Source: Pseudomonas sp. A-RE-19 (GTDB lineage: Bacteria > Pseudomonadota > Gammaproteobacteria > Pseudomonadales > Pseudomonadaceae). Taken from it: DNA of 64,000 bases. Positions 1 to 9,350 of the stretch are shown piece after piece. The position numbers and the translations under genes are program-made. The stretch's first letter is position 1; each line of letters begins with the position of its first letter. The notes beneath the pieces were generated by a model, which saw only the letters and a program-made list of their open reading frames with translations, was not told the DNA's origin and did not search any database. The stretch covers positions 1 through 64,000 of the forward strand of contig NZ_JAHBDQ010000004.1 of NCBI RefSeq assembly GCF_019956555.1, given 5' to 3'.

Positions 1-711
1 GCCCCCGCCACCGCTGAAGCCGCCGCCGCCAAAACCTCCACCGCCGAAACCGCCTCCCGAGCCGCCACGGCCTCCCCCGCGTCCGCTTGGCAGAATACCG
101 AACATCTGGCCGACGAAGATCGTCAGGACAAACAGCATCATCAGGAACACGAACAACCCCGGATGCCGCGCAACGAAATCGCTCTCCTGATTGCCACGCG
201 GCTCATACACCGTCGACGGCTCGTCCAGCGGATTGCCCCCCAGCACCACCAGCATCGCCGCCACCCCGTCGCTGATGCCCTTGCTGAAGTTGCCAGCCTT
301 GAACGCCGGAGTGATTACCTGATTGATGATCACCGAACTCTGCGCATCGGTCAGGCGATCTTCCAGGCCATAACCGACTTCGATCCGCAGCTTACGCTCC
401 TCTCGCGCGACGATCAGCAGCGCGCCGTTGTTCTTGTCCTTCTGGCCGATGCCCCAGTAGCGTCCCAGCTGATAACCGAAATCCGCGATGTCGGTGCCCT
501 GCAAGTTTGGCAACGTGACCACCACCAACTGCTCGCCGGTGGCTTTTTCATGGGCATTGAGCTGTTGCGTCAGCTGCTCGCGCACTGCAGGCTCGATCAT
601 CCGGGCGTTGTCCACCACCCGCCCGGTCAGTTCCGGGAACTTCAACTCAGCCTGGGCCGTCAGGGTAAACACCCAAAGTAACAACACCAGCCCCACTTTC
701 AACACGCGCAT
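1..711 (-). CDS. TPM-domain (YgcG-like) membrane protein, 3' end outside window
   Basis: The visible 237 codons begin MRVLKVGLVLLLWVF, a signal peptide of about 21 residues ending near AQA. A TPM-type domain follows (LTGRVVDNARMI near the start, VGYGLEDRLTDAQ later), then one membrane segment around residues 186-203. The chain then enters a glycine-rich tail (repeated GGGFGG) that runs off the left edge. TPM proteins of this layout are exported and membrane anchored; the domain has been linked to phosphatase activity or photosystem repair in other organisms, and the bacterial role is unclear. It lies 43 bp downstream of the lemA-like gene on the same strand, a pairing seen in many Proteobacteria, so they are probably one operon. 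The family call is firm; the function is not. Confidence 0.85.
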   Translation of the reverse strand, partial: MRVLKVGLVLLLWVFTLTAQAELKFPELTGRVVDNARMIEPAVREQLTQQLNAHEKATGEQLVVVTLPNLQGTDIADFGYQLGRYWGIGQKDKNNGALLIVAREERKLRIEVGYGLEDRLTDAQSSVIINQVITPAFKAGNFSKGISDGVAAMLVVLGGNPLDEPSTVYEPRGNQESDFVARHPGLFVFLMMLFVLTIFVGQMFGILPSGRGGGRGGSGGGFGGGGFGGGGFSGGGG

Positions 712-754
712 TGGCAACCTCATCCTTGGTGACGCCTGGAACCCATTCCGACGC

Positions 755-1366
755 TTACTTGAACTTCACTTCAGGCGCTTTCTCGGCACCCGGGCTGGTG
801 GCCTCAAACGTTTCGCGGATCGGCAAATCGCTGTACATCACGGTATGCCACAGGCGACCGGGGAACGTGCGAATTTCGGTGTTGTACTTCTGCACCGCGA
901 GGATGAAGTCGCGACGCGCCACGGCAATGCGGTTCTCGGTGCCTTCAAGTTGCGATTGCAGCGCCAGGAAGTTCTGGTTGGCCTTGAGGTCCGGATAACG
1001 CTCGGACACCACCATCAACCGACTCAGCGCGCCGGTCAGCTGATTCTGCGCCTGCTCGTACTGTTTGAGCTTTTCCGGATTGTCCAGCGTGCTGGCATCC
1101 ACCTGAATCGACGTCGCCTTGGCGCGGGCTTCGATCACCGCGGTCAGGGTTTCCTGTTCATGCTGGGCATAGCCCTTGACGGTTTCCACCAGATTGGGAA
1201 TCAGGTCGGCGCGACGCTGGTACTGGTTCTGCACCTGACCCCAGGCAGCCTTGGCCTGTTCGTCAAGGGTCGGGATATTGTTGATGCCGCAGCCGGCCAA
1301 CAGAGTGGTCAGCATCATCAAGACTGCAACCTGCAGGCTCGATCGATAATGGTGTCGTACATTCAT
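755..1366 (-). CDS. LemA family lipoprotein
   Basis: The 203-aa product starts MNVRHHYRSS and has a hydrophobic signal ending in a lipobox (LLAGC), so it is probably a lipoprotein with its mature N-terminus at Cys. The body is the alpha-helical LemA domain: NNIPTLDEQAKAAWGQVQNQ, then YQRRADLIPNLVETVKGYA, then an FPGRLW motif near the C-terminus. An in-frame upstream ATG at 1462 exists, but a start there would put about 32 non-hydrophobic residues before the signal peptide, so 1366 is preferred. LemA proteins have an N-terminal membrane segment and a periplasmic helical bundle of unknown biochemical role. The TPM-domain gene follows directly. Confidence 0.9.
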   Translation of the reverse strand: MNVRHHYRSSLQVAVLMMLTTLLAGCGINNIPTLDEQAKAAWGQVQNQYQRRADLIPNLVETVKGYAQHEQETLTAVIEARAKATSIQVDASTLDNPEKLKQYEQAQNQLTGALSRLMVVSERYPDLKANQNFLALQSQLEGTENRIAVARRDFILAVQKYNTEIRTFPGRLWHTVMYSDLPIRETFEATSPGAEKAPEVKFK

Positions 1367-1612
1367 CTGATTGACGCTCCCTTGCACATTCCGTTGATGA
1401 AACAACCTGCGAACTCTGAAGCCGGCTCTTGGGGCATAATCGGCGCCGCTACTGGATTGCATCGAGCCAATGGGCTAAAAGATGCCCTGCGCAAAACAGT
1501 TGAGAAGTGTGCTGCATTTTTCTGAACAATGCCCAAACAACAATAGTCGCTCCCAAAATTTTGGCTGACCGGCGCGTATTCACTGCCGTTTAGGCTTTTG
1601 AGAAAACCATTC

Positions 1613-3904
1613 ATGAAGAAGCTGTGTTTGCTGGGCCTGTTCGTCAGCCTGGCCAGTCATACCGTATTGGCCGCCACGACGCCCGCACCTATAGAGAACA
1701 AGGACGCCTTCATCAGCCACCTGATGGAGCAAATGACCCTCAATGAAAAGATCGGCCAGTTACGCCTGATCAGTATCGGCCCGGAAATGCCTCGGGAGAT
1801 GATCCGCAAGGAAATCGCGGCCGGTAATATCGGCGGCACCTTCAACTCGATCACCCGCTCGGAAAACCGCCCGATGCAGGACGCGGCCATGCGCAGCCGG
1901 TTGAAGATCCCGATGTTCTTCGCCTATGACGTGATCCACGGCCACCGGACGATTTTCCCGATCCCCCTGGCCCTGGCTTCGAGCTGGGACATGGATGCCA
2001 TTGGCCGGTCCGGGCGCATCGCCGCCCAGGAAGCAGCGGCTGACAGCCTGGACATCACCTTCGCACCGATGGTCGACATCTCCCGCGACCCACGCTGGGG
2101 CCGCACGTCCGAAGGCTTCGGCGAAGACACCTACCTGGTTTCGCGGATCGCCGGCGTCATGGTCAAGGCCTTCCAGGGTTCAGGCGCGAACGCGGCCGAC
2201 AGCATCATGGCCAGCGTCAAGCATTTTGCCTTGTACGGCGCGGTCGAGGGCGGTCGCGACTACAACATCGTCGACATGAGCCCGGTCAAGATGTACCAGG
2301 ACTATCTACCACCATACCGCGCCGCCATCGACGCCGGTGCTGGCGGGGTAATGGTTGCACTGAACTCGATCAATGGCGTGCCGGCCACCGCCAACACCTG
2401 GCTGATGAACGACCTGCTGCGCAAGGAATGGGGCTTCAAGGGCCTGGCGGTCAGCGATCACGGGGCAATTTTCGAGCTGATCAAGCACGGCGTCGCCGCT
2501 GACGGTCGCGAAGCCGCGAAGCTGGCGATCAAGGCCGGCATCGACATGAGCATGAACGACACCCTCTACGGCAAAGAGCTGCCGGGGTTGCTGAAGGCCG
2601 GTGAGATCGAACAGAAAGACATCGACAACGCCGTGCGCGAAGTGCTCGCCGCCAAGTACGACATGGGCCTGTTCAAGGACCCGTACCTGCGCATCGGCAA
2701 GGCCGAGGATGACCCGGCCGACACCTACGCCGAAAGCCGCCTGCACCGCGCCGAGGCCCGTGATGTGGCACGTCGCGGCCAGGTATTGCTGAAGAACCAG
2801 GGCGACACCCTGCCGCTGAAGAAAACCGCGAAAATCGCCCTGATCGGTCCGCTGGCCAAGGCACCGATCGACATGATGGGCAGTTGGGCCGCTGCTGGCC
2901 GTCCCGCGCAATCGGTCACGCTGTTCGACGGCATGACCCACGCACTCGGCGCGCAATCGACGCTGATCTACGCCCGTGGCGCGAACATCACCAGCGACAA
3001 GAAAATCCTCGATTACCTGAACTTCCTCAACTTCGATGCGCCGGAAGTGGTGAATGATCCGCGTCCGGACAACGTGTTGATCGATGAAGCGGTGAAAGCC
3101 GCGCAACAAGCCGACGTCGTAGTGGCAGCGGTGGGCGAATCCCGTGGCATGTCCCACGAATCGTCGAGCCGCACCGACCTGAACATTCCGGCCAACCAGC
3201 GCGAGCTGATCAGGGCCTTGAAGGCTACCGGCAAACCGCTGGTGCTGGTGTTGATGAACGGCCGTCCGCTGTCGATTCTCGAAGAGAAAGAGCAGGCTGA
3301 TGCGATTCTGGAAACCTGGTTCACCGGCACCGAAGGCGGCAACGCCATCGCTGACGTGCTGTTCGGCGACTACAACCCGTCGGGCAAACTGCCGATCACC
3401 ATCCCGCGTTCGGTGGGGCAGATTCCAACCTACTACAACCACCTGACCATTGGCCGGCCGTTCACCCCGGGCAAACCGGGCAACTACACCTCGCAATACT
3501 TCGAGGACACCACCGGGCCGCTGTTCCCGTTCGGCTTCGGCCTGAGCTACACCCAGTTCAGCCTGACCGACATGGCCCTGTCGTCGACCACACTGAACAA
3601 GACCGGCAAGCTCGACGCCAGCGTCGTGGTGAAGAACACCGGCAAGCGTGACGGCGAAACCGTGGTGCAGTTGTACATCCAGGACGTGACCGGCTCGATG
3701 ATTCGCCCGATCAAGGAACTGAAGAACTTCCAGAAAGTAATGCTCAAGGCCGGCGAACAGAAAGCCGTGCACTTCACCATCACCGAGGATGACCTGAAGT
3801 TCTACAACGCCCAGCTCAAGTACGCCGCGGAACCGGGCAAGTTCAACGTGCAGATCGGCCTGGACTCCGAGGACGTGACGCAGCAGAGTTTTGAGTTGCT
3901 GTAA
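1613..3904 (+). CDS. bglX: Periplasmic beta-glucosidase, glycoside hydrolase family 3
   Basis: The 763-aa protein begins MKKLCLLGLFVSLASHTVLA, an export signal. The GH3 N-terminal barrel runs to about residue 370 and contains KHFALYGAVEGGRDYN and AVSDHGAIFEL; the Asp in SDH is the expected catalytic nucleophile. The alpha/beta sandwich domain follows (GESRGMSHESSSRTDL, with the likely acid/base Glu), and a C-terminal fibronectin-III-like domain after FGFGLSYTQF. Length and domain order match BglX, which removes terminal beta-glucose units from oligosaccharides in the periplasm. A TTG codon 15 bp upstream is in frame, but the ATG at 1613 places the signal peptide correctly. The gene stands alone, with a REP pair just downstream. 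Confidence 0.93.
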   Translation: MKKLCLLGLFVSLASHTVLAATTPAPIENKDAFISHLMEQMTLNEKIGQLRLISIGPEMPREMIRKEIAAGNIGGTFNSITRSENRPMQDAAMRSRLKIPMFFAYDVIHGHRTIFPIPLALASSWDMDAIGRSGRIAAQEAAADSLDITFAPMVDISRDPRWGRTSEGFGEDTYLVSRIAGVMVKAFQGSGANAADSIMASVKHFALYGAVEGGRDYNIVDMSPVKMYQDYLPPYRAAIDAGAGGVMVALNSINGVPATANTWLMNDLLRKEWGFKGLAVSDHGAIFELIKHGVAADGREAAKLAIKAGIDMSMNDTLYGKELPGLLKAGEIEQKDIDNAVREVLAAKYDMGLFKDPYLRIGKAEDDPADTYAESRLHRAEARDVARRGQVLLKNQGDTLPLKKTAKIALIGPLAKAPIDMMGSWAAAGRPAQSVTLFDGMTHALGAQSTLIYARGANITSDKKILDYLNFLNFDAPEVVNDPRPDNVLIDEAVKAAQQADVVVAAVGESRGMSHESSSRTDLNIPANQRELIRALKATGKPLVLVLMNGRPLSILEEKEQADAILETWFTGTEGGNAIADVLFGDYNPSGKLPITIPRSVGQIPTYYNHLTIGRPFTPGKPGNYTSQYFEDTTGPLFPFGFGLSYTQFSLTDMALSSTTLNKTGKLDASVVVKNTGKRDGETVVQLYIQDVTGSMIRPIKELKNFQKVMLKAGEQKAVHFTITEDDLKFYNAQLKYAAEPGKFNVQIGLDSEDVTQQSFELL

Positions 3905-3916
3905 GACCGCTGAAAA

Positions 3917-4027
3917 GCAAAAGATCGCAGCCTGCGGCAGCTCCTACACAGATTGGGTACATCCGTGAAATCACGTGTGTACACCATCCCCTGTAGGAGC
4001 TGCCGCAGGCTGCGATCTTTTGATCTT
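3917..4027. repeat. REP pair (REPIN), GTAGGAGCTGCCGCAGGCTG type
   Basis: Two inverted copies of a 30-bp palindromic element (AGATCGCAGCCTGCGGCAGC and its complement) flank about 50 bp of spacer between the convergent bglX and clsB-type genes. This is the first of the family-A REPINs in the window. Confidence 0.9.
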
Positions 4028-4035
4028 GAAAAAAC

Positions 4036-5193
4036 CTATCCCCGTCGATCCAGCAGATTCACCACCAACCGATCCACCCATCCCCACATCCGTTGCTTGA
4101 CTCGCCGCCACAACGGTCGGCGCTTCCATGCTTCGAGGCTGACTTCCTGGCTCAGGGCAAAGTCATTCTCGAAACTCGCCGCCACCGCTCGGGTCAGTCC
4201 GAGGTCCAGTGCTTCGAGGTTGGCTTCCAGATTGAAACGCAGATTCCAGTGATCGAAATTGCACGAGCCGATGCTCACCCAGTCATCGATCAGCACCATC
4301 TTCAGGTGCAGGAAACACGGCTGGTATTCGAAGATCTTCACCCCTGCCCTGAGCAGTCGCGGGTAGTAGCGATGCCCGGCGTAACGCACCGACGGGTGAT
4401 CGGTGCGCGGCCCGGTCAGCAGCAGACGCACATCGACGCCACGAGCCGCCGCCCGGCGCAGTGAGCGGCGGACTTTCCAGGTGGGCAGGAAATACGGCGT
4501 GGCCAGCCAGATTCGCCGCTGGCCGCTGTTCAGCGCGCGAACCAACGATTGCAGAATGTCCCGGTGCTGGCGGGCGTCGGCATAGGCGACCCGGCCCATG
4601 CCCTCGCCCATGGCCGGCACTCGCGGCAGGCGCGGTAAACCGAAGTGCGAAACGGGTTTCCAGGCACGCCGATAGCGGTTGGCGATCCATTGGCGATCGA
4701 ACAGCAATTGCCAGTCGATAACCAAGGGACCGGTGATTTCCACCATCACTTCGTGCCATTCGCAGGTGTCTTCGCCCGGCGCCCAGAACTCATCGGTGAC
4801 CCCGGTGCCACCGACTACGGCCAAGGTCTGATCCACCAGCAACAGCTTGCGGTGGTCGCGATAGAAGTTGCCCACCCAGCGTCGCCAGCTCAGGCGATTG
4901 TAAAAACGCAACTCGACACCGGCGGCCATCAGGCGCTGACGCAACGTCAGGGTGAACGCCAGGCTGCCATAGTCATCGAACAGGCAGCGCACCCGCACAC
5001 CGCGCTCGGCCGCCTGGACCAGCGCCTGAACCATGGCCTCGGCGCAGGCCCCTGCCTCCACCAGGTACAGTTCCAGTTCGACCTGTTCTTCGGCGCGGGC
5101 AATCGCCACCAGCATTCGCGGAAAAAACTGCGGACCGTCGATCAGCAGTTCAAAGCGGTTGCCTTCGCGCCACGGGAAAATTGCGCCACGCAT
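4036..5193 (-). CDS. clsB: Cardiolipin synthase B-type phospholipase D protein
   Basis: The 385-aa protein has two HKD motifs of the phospholipase D superfamily: HRKLLLVD in the N-terminal half and HLKMVLID in the C-terminal half, each H-x-K-x4-D. The second is followed by GSCNFDHWNLRFNLEANLEA, as in cardiolipin synthases. There is no N-terminal membrane pair, which fits the ClsB/YbhO type rather than ClsA. The expected reaction is formation of cardiolipin from phosphatidylglycerol and another phospholipid at the inner membrane. The start MRGAIFPWREGNRFELL agrees with the family. It follows the YceI-like gene by 1 bp, so the two are probably co-transcribed. Confidence 0.88.
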   Translation of the reverse strand: MRGAIFPWREGNRFELLIDGPQFFPRMLVAIARAEEQVELELYLVEAGACAEAMVQALVQAAERGVRVRCLFDDYGSLAFTLTLRQRLMAAGVELRFYNRLSWRRWVGNFYRDHRKLLLVDQTLAVVGGTGVTDEFWAPGEDTCEWHEVMVEITGPLVIDWQLLFDRQWIANRYRRAWKPVSHFGLPRLPRVPAMGEGMGRVAYADARQHRDILQSLVRALNSGQRRIWLATPYFLPTWKVRRSLRRAAARGVDVRLLLTGPRTDHPSVRYAGHRYYPRLLRAGVKIFEYQPCFLHLKMVLIDDWVSIGSCNFDHWNLRFNLEANLEALDLGLTRAVAASFENDFALSQEVSLEAWKRRPLWRRVKQRMWGWVDRLVVNLLDRRG

Positions 5194-5194
5194 C

Positions 5195-5785
5195 TCAGCG
5201 CGCCGTGAAAATCAGCACCGCACTCACCGGCACCGACAGACTGATGGACGACAAACCGGCAACCTTGCGCAAGCTTTCCAGGCCCGGCGCCAGGTCGAAG
5301 TCTTCAGCGCTGATGACCAAAGGTTCGAGGGTCACCACTTGAAAGCGTCGGTCATCGAGACGGGTCGCCAGCAGTTCGGCGTTGTATTGGTGTTGTTTGC
5401 CATGCAGGTTGACGGTCAACGGCAAGCGCAACTCCAGTTGCGCACCCGGCGCCAGGTCGTTGATCGGTCGCAGATCGATCTGTGTCGTGATCAGTGCCTC
5501 AGGGAACGTCTGGATCTCGAACAGCTCCTTGCGCATGCGTTCGTCACGCAGCGGGATGCCGCTGTTGACCGACTCCAGCTCGACTTCTACCTCGGCCAGG
5601 CCGTTGGGATCGACCTTGCCGTGCAGCACCAGAAAGCGCTGCACTTCGCAGATGTTGGCGTTTTTAGTGCTGATGAATGACAGCCGCGAAGACTCGCCGT
5701 CCAGATACCAATTGGCCTGGGCCGACACGGTGATGCCGGCCAGCAGCAGGAAGGCGAGGGTTTTGCAGACAAAGCGGTTGAACAT
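5195..5785 (-). CDS. YceI-like periplasmic protein
   Basis: The 196-aa product has a signal peptide (CKTLAFLLLAGITVSAQA) followed by NWYLDGESSRLSFISTKNA, the usual opening of the YceI lipocalin-like beta-barrel. Later motifs such as VELESVNSGIPLRDERM and LTVNLHGKQHQYNAELLATR fit the same fold. YceI proteins bind isoprenoid-like or other lipids in the periplasm; no specific ligand can be read here. It is the first gene of a two-gene unit with the clsB-type gene, which weakly suggests an envelope-lipid connection. Confidence 0.87.
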   Translation of the reverse strand: MFNRFVCKTLAFLLLAGITVSAQANWYLDGESSRLSFISTKNANICEVQRFLVLHGKVDPNGLAEVEVELESVNSGIPLRDERMRKELFEIQTFPEALITTQIDLRPINDLAPGAQLELRLPLTVNLHGKQHQYNAELLATRLDDRRFQVVTLEPLVISAEDFDLAPGLESLRKVAGLSSISLSVPVSAVLIFTAR

Positions 5786-5850
5786 AGAGACTCATGGGCA
5801 GATAAACCTGAGCGAACCTTAACTGGCCGTGGGCACATTGCAAACTGCAA

Positions 5851-5956
5851 AGATCAAAAGATCGCAGCCTTCGGCAGCTCCTACAGGGGTTGGGTCCACC
5901 CGCTTCTTCATGGTTGCACGCGGTCAATGCAGGAGCTGCCGAAGGCTGCGATCTTT
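5851..5956. repeat. REP pair (REPIN), GTAGGAGCTGCCGAAGGCTG type
   Basis: Inverted copies AGATCGCAGCCTTCGGCAGC and GCTGCCGAAGGCTGCGATCT with a 50-bp spacer. The element abuts the stop codon of the next minus-strand gene. Confidence 0.9.
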
Positions 5957-6286
5957 TCAGGGCATCAACCGACAGCCTTGGCGTTCGCCAACCCAAACAG
6001 CGCTATTGCTGCGCCCCACTCCAGCAACCGTCACGCGCTTATTCGCAGCGTCATCGACGAAGCCGCTGGTGGGCAACCACTGCTTCACATAGCCCTGGCA
6101 ATACTCGGCCGGGTTGTTCATCACATAGCGGCAGGAGCAATATTCCTTGGCGGTGTAGGCGCTGATGATGTCCGGGAAGGCCCACAGCGCCACACGCTCC
6201 TGCCAGACCCAGCCAAACAAGGCGATCAGCAGCACCAGCAACAGTGTGCTGAACGGCCGACGGCGAATAAAACTATGGCGACTCAT
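5957..6286 (-). CDS. Conserved small membrane-anchored protein of unknown function
   Basis: A 109-aa protein with a basic N-terminus (MSRHSFIRRRP) and one membrane segment (STLLLVLLIALFGWVW). The rest is probably periplasmic and contains a short cysteine-rich stretch, EYCSCRYVMNNPAEYCQGY, with three of its four cysteines, suggesting disulfides or a cofactor site. It overlaps the 3' end of the upstream serine hydrolase gene by 4 bp, so the two are translationally coupled and may act together. I do not recognise a named family. Coding status is supported by the overlap and the coherent membrane-plus-domain composition. Confidence 0.75.
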   Translation of the reverse strand: MSRHSFIRRRPFSTLLLVLLIALFGWVWQERVALWAFPDIISAYTAKEYCSCRYVMNNPAEYCQGYVKQWLPTSGFVDDAANKRVTVAGVGRSNSAVWVGERQGCRLMP

Positions 6287-7377
6287 GGCTGCACCTTCAG
6301 GGCAAATGCCTTCAGTGCGAGTTTGAGCAATTCGTTGTGCCGATACCCCCCGTCGCGGTCATCGCCGTAGCGCACGATCACCAGTTTTTCGCTGGGAATC
6401 ACATACATCGCCTGCCCCCAATGACCCAACGCGGCGAAGGTGTCGGCAGGTGCGTCGGGCCAGGGTCGGGGCGCGCCCTCCACCGCGCGATTGAGCCACC
6501 AATGTCCGCCGGGCACGGCTTCATCCTGGTTGGCTCGATAGTGGGCGAAAGGCTCACGGCTGAAGTCGACCCAATCCTTGGGCAGCAGTTGCCGCTCACG
6601 CCAACGACCGTCGCGCGCCATCAGCAGGCCGACGCGTGCCAGGTCCCGGGCGGTGAGGTAGGCATAGGACGATGCGACAAATGTCCCCGTGGCATCCGCT
6701 TCCCAAATCGCACTGCGGATCCCCAAGGGTTCGAACAGCGCAGTCCACGGATAATCAGGATAACGGGCCGGGCCGACGATGTTTTTCAGCGCGGCGGCCA
6801 GCAGATTGCTGTCGCCGCTGGAGTAGCGGAATGCCTGACCGGGGCTGGCGTATTCGTCGTGGTCGGCGGTGAACGCCGCCATGTCGCGGTGACCACGGGT
6901 GTAGAGCATGGCCACCACCGAGGACTTCAACGGCGCGTATTCATAGTCTTCCTGCCAGTCCAGGCCCGAGGCCCAGTGCAGCAGGTCGGCCATGGTCATG
7001 GCGGGGTGTTTTTCCAGCGCTGGATAGAACTTCTGCACCGGATCCTGGCGTTTGAACAGGCCTTCGCCATAGGCCACACCGAGGACTGTGGCCATGAGGC
7101 TTTTGCTGATGGACCAGGTCAGGTGCGGCGTTTGAGCAGTGGTCGGGCCGGCGTAGCGTTCGTAGATCAGTTGACCGTCGCGGATGACCAACAAGGCGTC
7201 GGTGCGGATGCCCTCGCGAGTGGTGTCGTTACGGGGTGGGAACGCGTAGCTCTCCAAGGCTTGAAGTGCTGGGCCGGTGACTTTCGGGCCGGGCGACCAT
7301 CGCTCGGCCGGCCAGTTTTCGGCCTGGGCCGTGAGGCTGAGCAGCAGCATGACAATCAGGGACAAGCCTTTGAACAT
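6283..7377 (-). CDS. Beta-lactamase-fold serine hydrolase, exported
   Basis: The 364-aa protein begins with a signal peptide (MFKGLSLIVMLLLSLTAQA). It carries the class C beta-lactamase/esterase SxxK motif as SISK (residues 89-92) after HLTW, and a Y-x-S/N-type motif in RYSSGDSNLLAAAL. The C-terminal part has GHWGQAMYVIPSEKLVIVRY, typical of 6-aminohexanoate-dimer-hydrolase-like members. The likely activity is hydrolysis of an ester or amide in the periplasm; the substrate is not readable. The small cysteine-containing protein follows with a 4-bp overlap. Nothing suggests it is a true antibiotic-resistance enzyme. Confidence 0.88.
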   Translation of the reverse strand: MFKGLSLIVMLLLSLTAQAENWPAERWSPGPKVTGPALQALESYAFPPRNDTTREGIRTDALLVIRDGQLIYERYAGPTTAQTPHLTWSISKSLMATVLGVAYGEGLFKRQDPVQKFYPALEKHPAMTMADLLHWASGLDWQEDYEYAPLKSSVVAMLYTRGHRDMAAFTADHDEYASPGQAFRYSSGDSNLLAAALKNIVGPARYPDYPWTALFEPLGIRSAIWEADATGTFVASSYAYLTARDLARVGLLMARDGRWRERQLLPKDWVDFSREPFAHYRANQDEAVPGGHWWLNRAVEGAPRPWPDAPADTFAALGHWGQAMYVIPSEKLVIVRYGDDRDGGYRHNELLKLALKAFALKVQP

Positions 7378-7457
7378 AGGGGGCGCTCGGAGGGATGAAC
7401 CTGCTGAGCCTAGTCGAGCTTGATGACAGTTTTTGAATTTGCGTCGTCAATGCAATC

Positions 7458-7557
7458 GCTATCGCGAGCAGGCTCGCTCCCACAGGAGGGCTGTGCTGAG
7501 CACAAATCTGCAGCACGACACAAATCCAATGTGGGAGCGAGCCTGCTCGCGATGAGG
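7458..7557. repeat. REP pair (REPIN), TGTGGGAGCGAGCCTGCTCG type
   Basis: Inverted copies ATCGCGAGCAGGCTCGCTCC and GGAGCGAGCCTGCTCGCGAT separated by about 45 bp. First of the family-B REPINs in the window. Confidence 0.9.
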
Positions 7558-7561
7558 CCCG

Positions 7562-8440
7562 TCAATACACCGCCAACGCCTTGGCCAACCGCTTCCCTCG
7601 CGCCCCTGCCGCCAAATCCATCACGGCCTGATCGCGCTGCCACATCTGCGCCCATTGCGGCGGGCCATCGGTCAGGGCCTGATTCACTTCAGCCTTGAGC
7701 CCGTCGAACTGCGCAAACAACCCGCCCAGTAACACATGCCCCGCCGGATTGTTCGGCGCCTGGCGGCTGACTTCCGCGCATCCGGCCAGCAGCGCCAGCA
7801 AACGCAGTTGCAAGGTTTGCGGCCAGTCATTGTCCTGGCCAACGCCGTACAGCCACGCGGCCATGGCGCTCAGCACATAGATGTCTTCCAGGGTGCGGAA
7901 TGGTTTGACGTAAGCATCCCAGCCATCCCCCGCCAGCAATTCGCACAGCGCGTTGTCGAGAAACAACCGACCGTGGCCGATGTCCGGCATCAGCGGCATC
8001 GGCTCGAGTTTTTCCAATCGCACGCCCGGCTCATCGGGATAAACCACCGCCAGACTCAAGCGCGGCACTTCGCCGGGCTCTTCACTGCGCGCGGCGACCA
8101 GCAACCAGTCGGCGGCATCGCCAGCGGTGACGAAATCCTTGCGACCGCTCAGGCGCAGATCGCTCAGGCGGGTCTGCATGTCCGCCACCCGCAAACTGCG
8201 CTGTTCGGTCGCGCACAACGCGCCGAGGCTCAGCGGCGCGCTCGGCCAGAGCATGCGCAACGCCGCCTGATAACCCACCAGAAACGCCAGCCCCGGTGTT
8301 GCCATCAGCCGTCCACCGACCACCGCCAATTCAAACGGCGACACTGCGCCCAATTGTTGCAACAAGGCTGCAAAGCCTTCGCCCAGGTCCAGGTTGGCGG
8401 GCAGACGATCGCGGCGTTTCAACAGGGTTTGCCAGGGCAT
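7562..8440 (-). CDS. Acyl-CoA dehydrogenase-like protein, short form
   Basis: The 292-aa product has an acyl-CoA-dehydrogenase-like middle segment: LRLSGRKDFVTAGDAADWLLV resembles the flavin-binding beta domain, followed by a helical C-terminal half (RTLEDIYVLSAMAAWLYGV). It is about 90 residues shorter than a standard ACAD and I cannot identify the catalytic Glu, so activity is uncertain. The start is set at MPWQTLLKRRD because AAGGAG lies 7 bases upstream on the minus strand; an in-frame ATG 24 bases further up lacks such a site. It is divergent from olsB, which may mean a shared promoter region and a lipid-related role, but that is inference. Confidence 0.75.
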   Translation of the reverse strand: MPWQTLLKRRDRLPANLDLGEGFAALLQQLGAVSPFELAVVGGRLMATPGLAFLVGYQAALRMLWPSAPLSLGALCATEQRSLRVADMQTRLSDLRLSGRKDFVTAGDAADWLLVAARSEEPGEVPRLSLAVVYPDEPGVRLEKLEPMPLMPDIGHGRLFLDNALCELLAGDGWDAYVKPFRTLEDIYVLSAMAAWLYGVGQDNDWPQTLQLRLLALLAGCAEVSRQAPNNPAGHVLLGGLFAQFDGLKAEVNQALTDGPPQWAQMWQRDQAVMDLAAGARGKRLAKALAVY

Positions 8441-8594
8441 AAGAGGCTCCTTGTGGGCTGTCATATAAGCATCACCAAAGCTTCATGGCGATGACACCGG
8501 GGCTACATAGCCTGACTTTGCACAACACGGCTGCATAAAGAAAGTCGATCGGCTGCAACCCAAGACGGGTGGCCAGCCCGTACGGAGACTCACA

Positions 8595-9350
8595 ATGACT
8601 CAGATCGCCCGCATCAGCGACACCGGCAATGAACGCCGCCTGCAAGCCGAACGCCTGGTGGGCGCCGAGGCGTTGCAGGAAGCCCAGGCCTTGCGCTTCA
8701 ACGTGTTCAGCGGCGAATTCAACGCCAAGCTGAAGGGCGCGGAGTTGGGTCTGGACATGGATGACTATGATGTTCACTGCGCCCACATCGGCGTGCGTGA
8801 CTTGAACACCGGGCGCCTGGTGGCGACCACCCGGTTGCTCGACCACACAGCGGCCAGCAGCCTGGGCAAGTTCTACAGTGAAGAAGAATTCAGCCTGCAT
8901 GGCCTGGTCCATCTGAAAGGCCCGATCCTGGAAATCGGTCGCACCTGCGTCGATCCGGCCTACCGCAACGGCGGCACCATCGCCGTGCTCTGGGGTGAAC
9001 TGGCCGAGGTGCTGAACCAGGGCGGTTACAGTTATTTGATGGGGTGCGCGAGCATTCCGATGCAGGACGGCGGCATTCAGGCCCACGCGATCATGCAGCG
9101 TCTGCGCGAACGCTACCTGTGCACCGAACACCTGCGGGCCGAGCCGAAAAAGCCACTGCCGACACTGGATATTCCGTCCAACGTCATCGCCGAAATGCCG
9201 CCGCTGCTCAAGGCCTATATGCGTCTGGGCGCGAAAATCTGCGGCGAGCCGTGCTGGGACGAGGATTTCCAGGTGGCCGACGTGTTCATCTTGCTCAAGC
9301 GCGACGAGCTCTGCCCGCGTTACGCCAAGCACTTCAAGGCGGCTGTGTAA
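8595..9350 (+). CDS. olsB: L-ornithine N-alpha-acyltransferase
   Basis: The 251-aa protein ([20 protein letters not shown]) is a GNAT-fold acyltransferase of the OlsB/hemolysin-like group. Recognisable stretches are [38 protein letters not shown] and [20 protein letters not shown]. OlsB transfers a 3-hydroxyacyl chain from acyl carrier protein to the alpha-amino group of ornithine, giving lyso-ornithine lipid, the first step of making phosphorus-free membrane lipids. The olsA gene overlaps its stop codon by one base (TAATG), which supports the assignment. A GGAG sits 8 bases before the start. Confidence 0.92.
   Translation: MTQIARISDTGNERRLQAERLVGAEALQEAQALRFNVFSGEFNAKLKGAELGLDMDDYDVHCAHIGVRDLNTGRLVATTRLLDHTAASSLGKFYSEEEFSLHGLVHLKGPILEIGRTCVDPAYRNGGTIAVLWGELAEVLNQGGYSYLMGCASIPMQDGGIQAHAIMQRLRERYLCTEHLRAEPKKPLPTLDIPSNVIAEMPPLLKAYMRLGAKICGEPCWDEDFQVADVFILLKRDELCPRYAKHFKAAV

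Noticed and set aside
488..1525. Long plus-strand reading frame of 345 codons
   Set aside because: It lies antisense to the TPM and lemA-like genes, which have signal peptides and family motifs.
2306..3772. 488-codon minus-strand frame inside bglX
   Set aside because: Antisense shadow of a high-GC gene; composition is His/Val/Gly-rich and without motifs.
6283..7377. True beta-lactamase
   Set aside because: SxxK is present, but overall motifs fit broad serine hydrolases/esterases.
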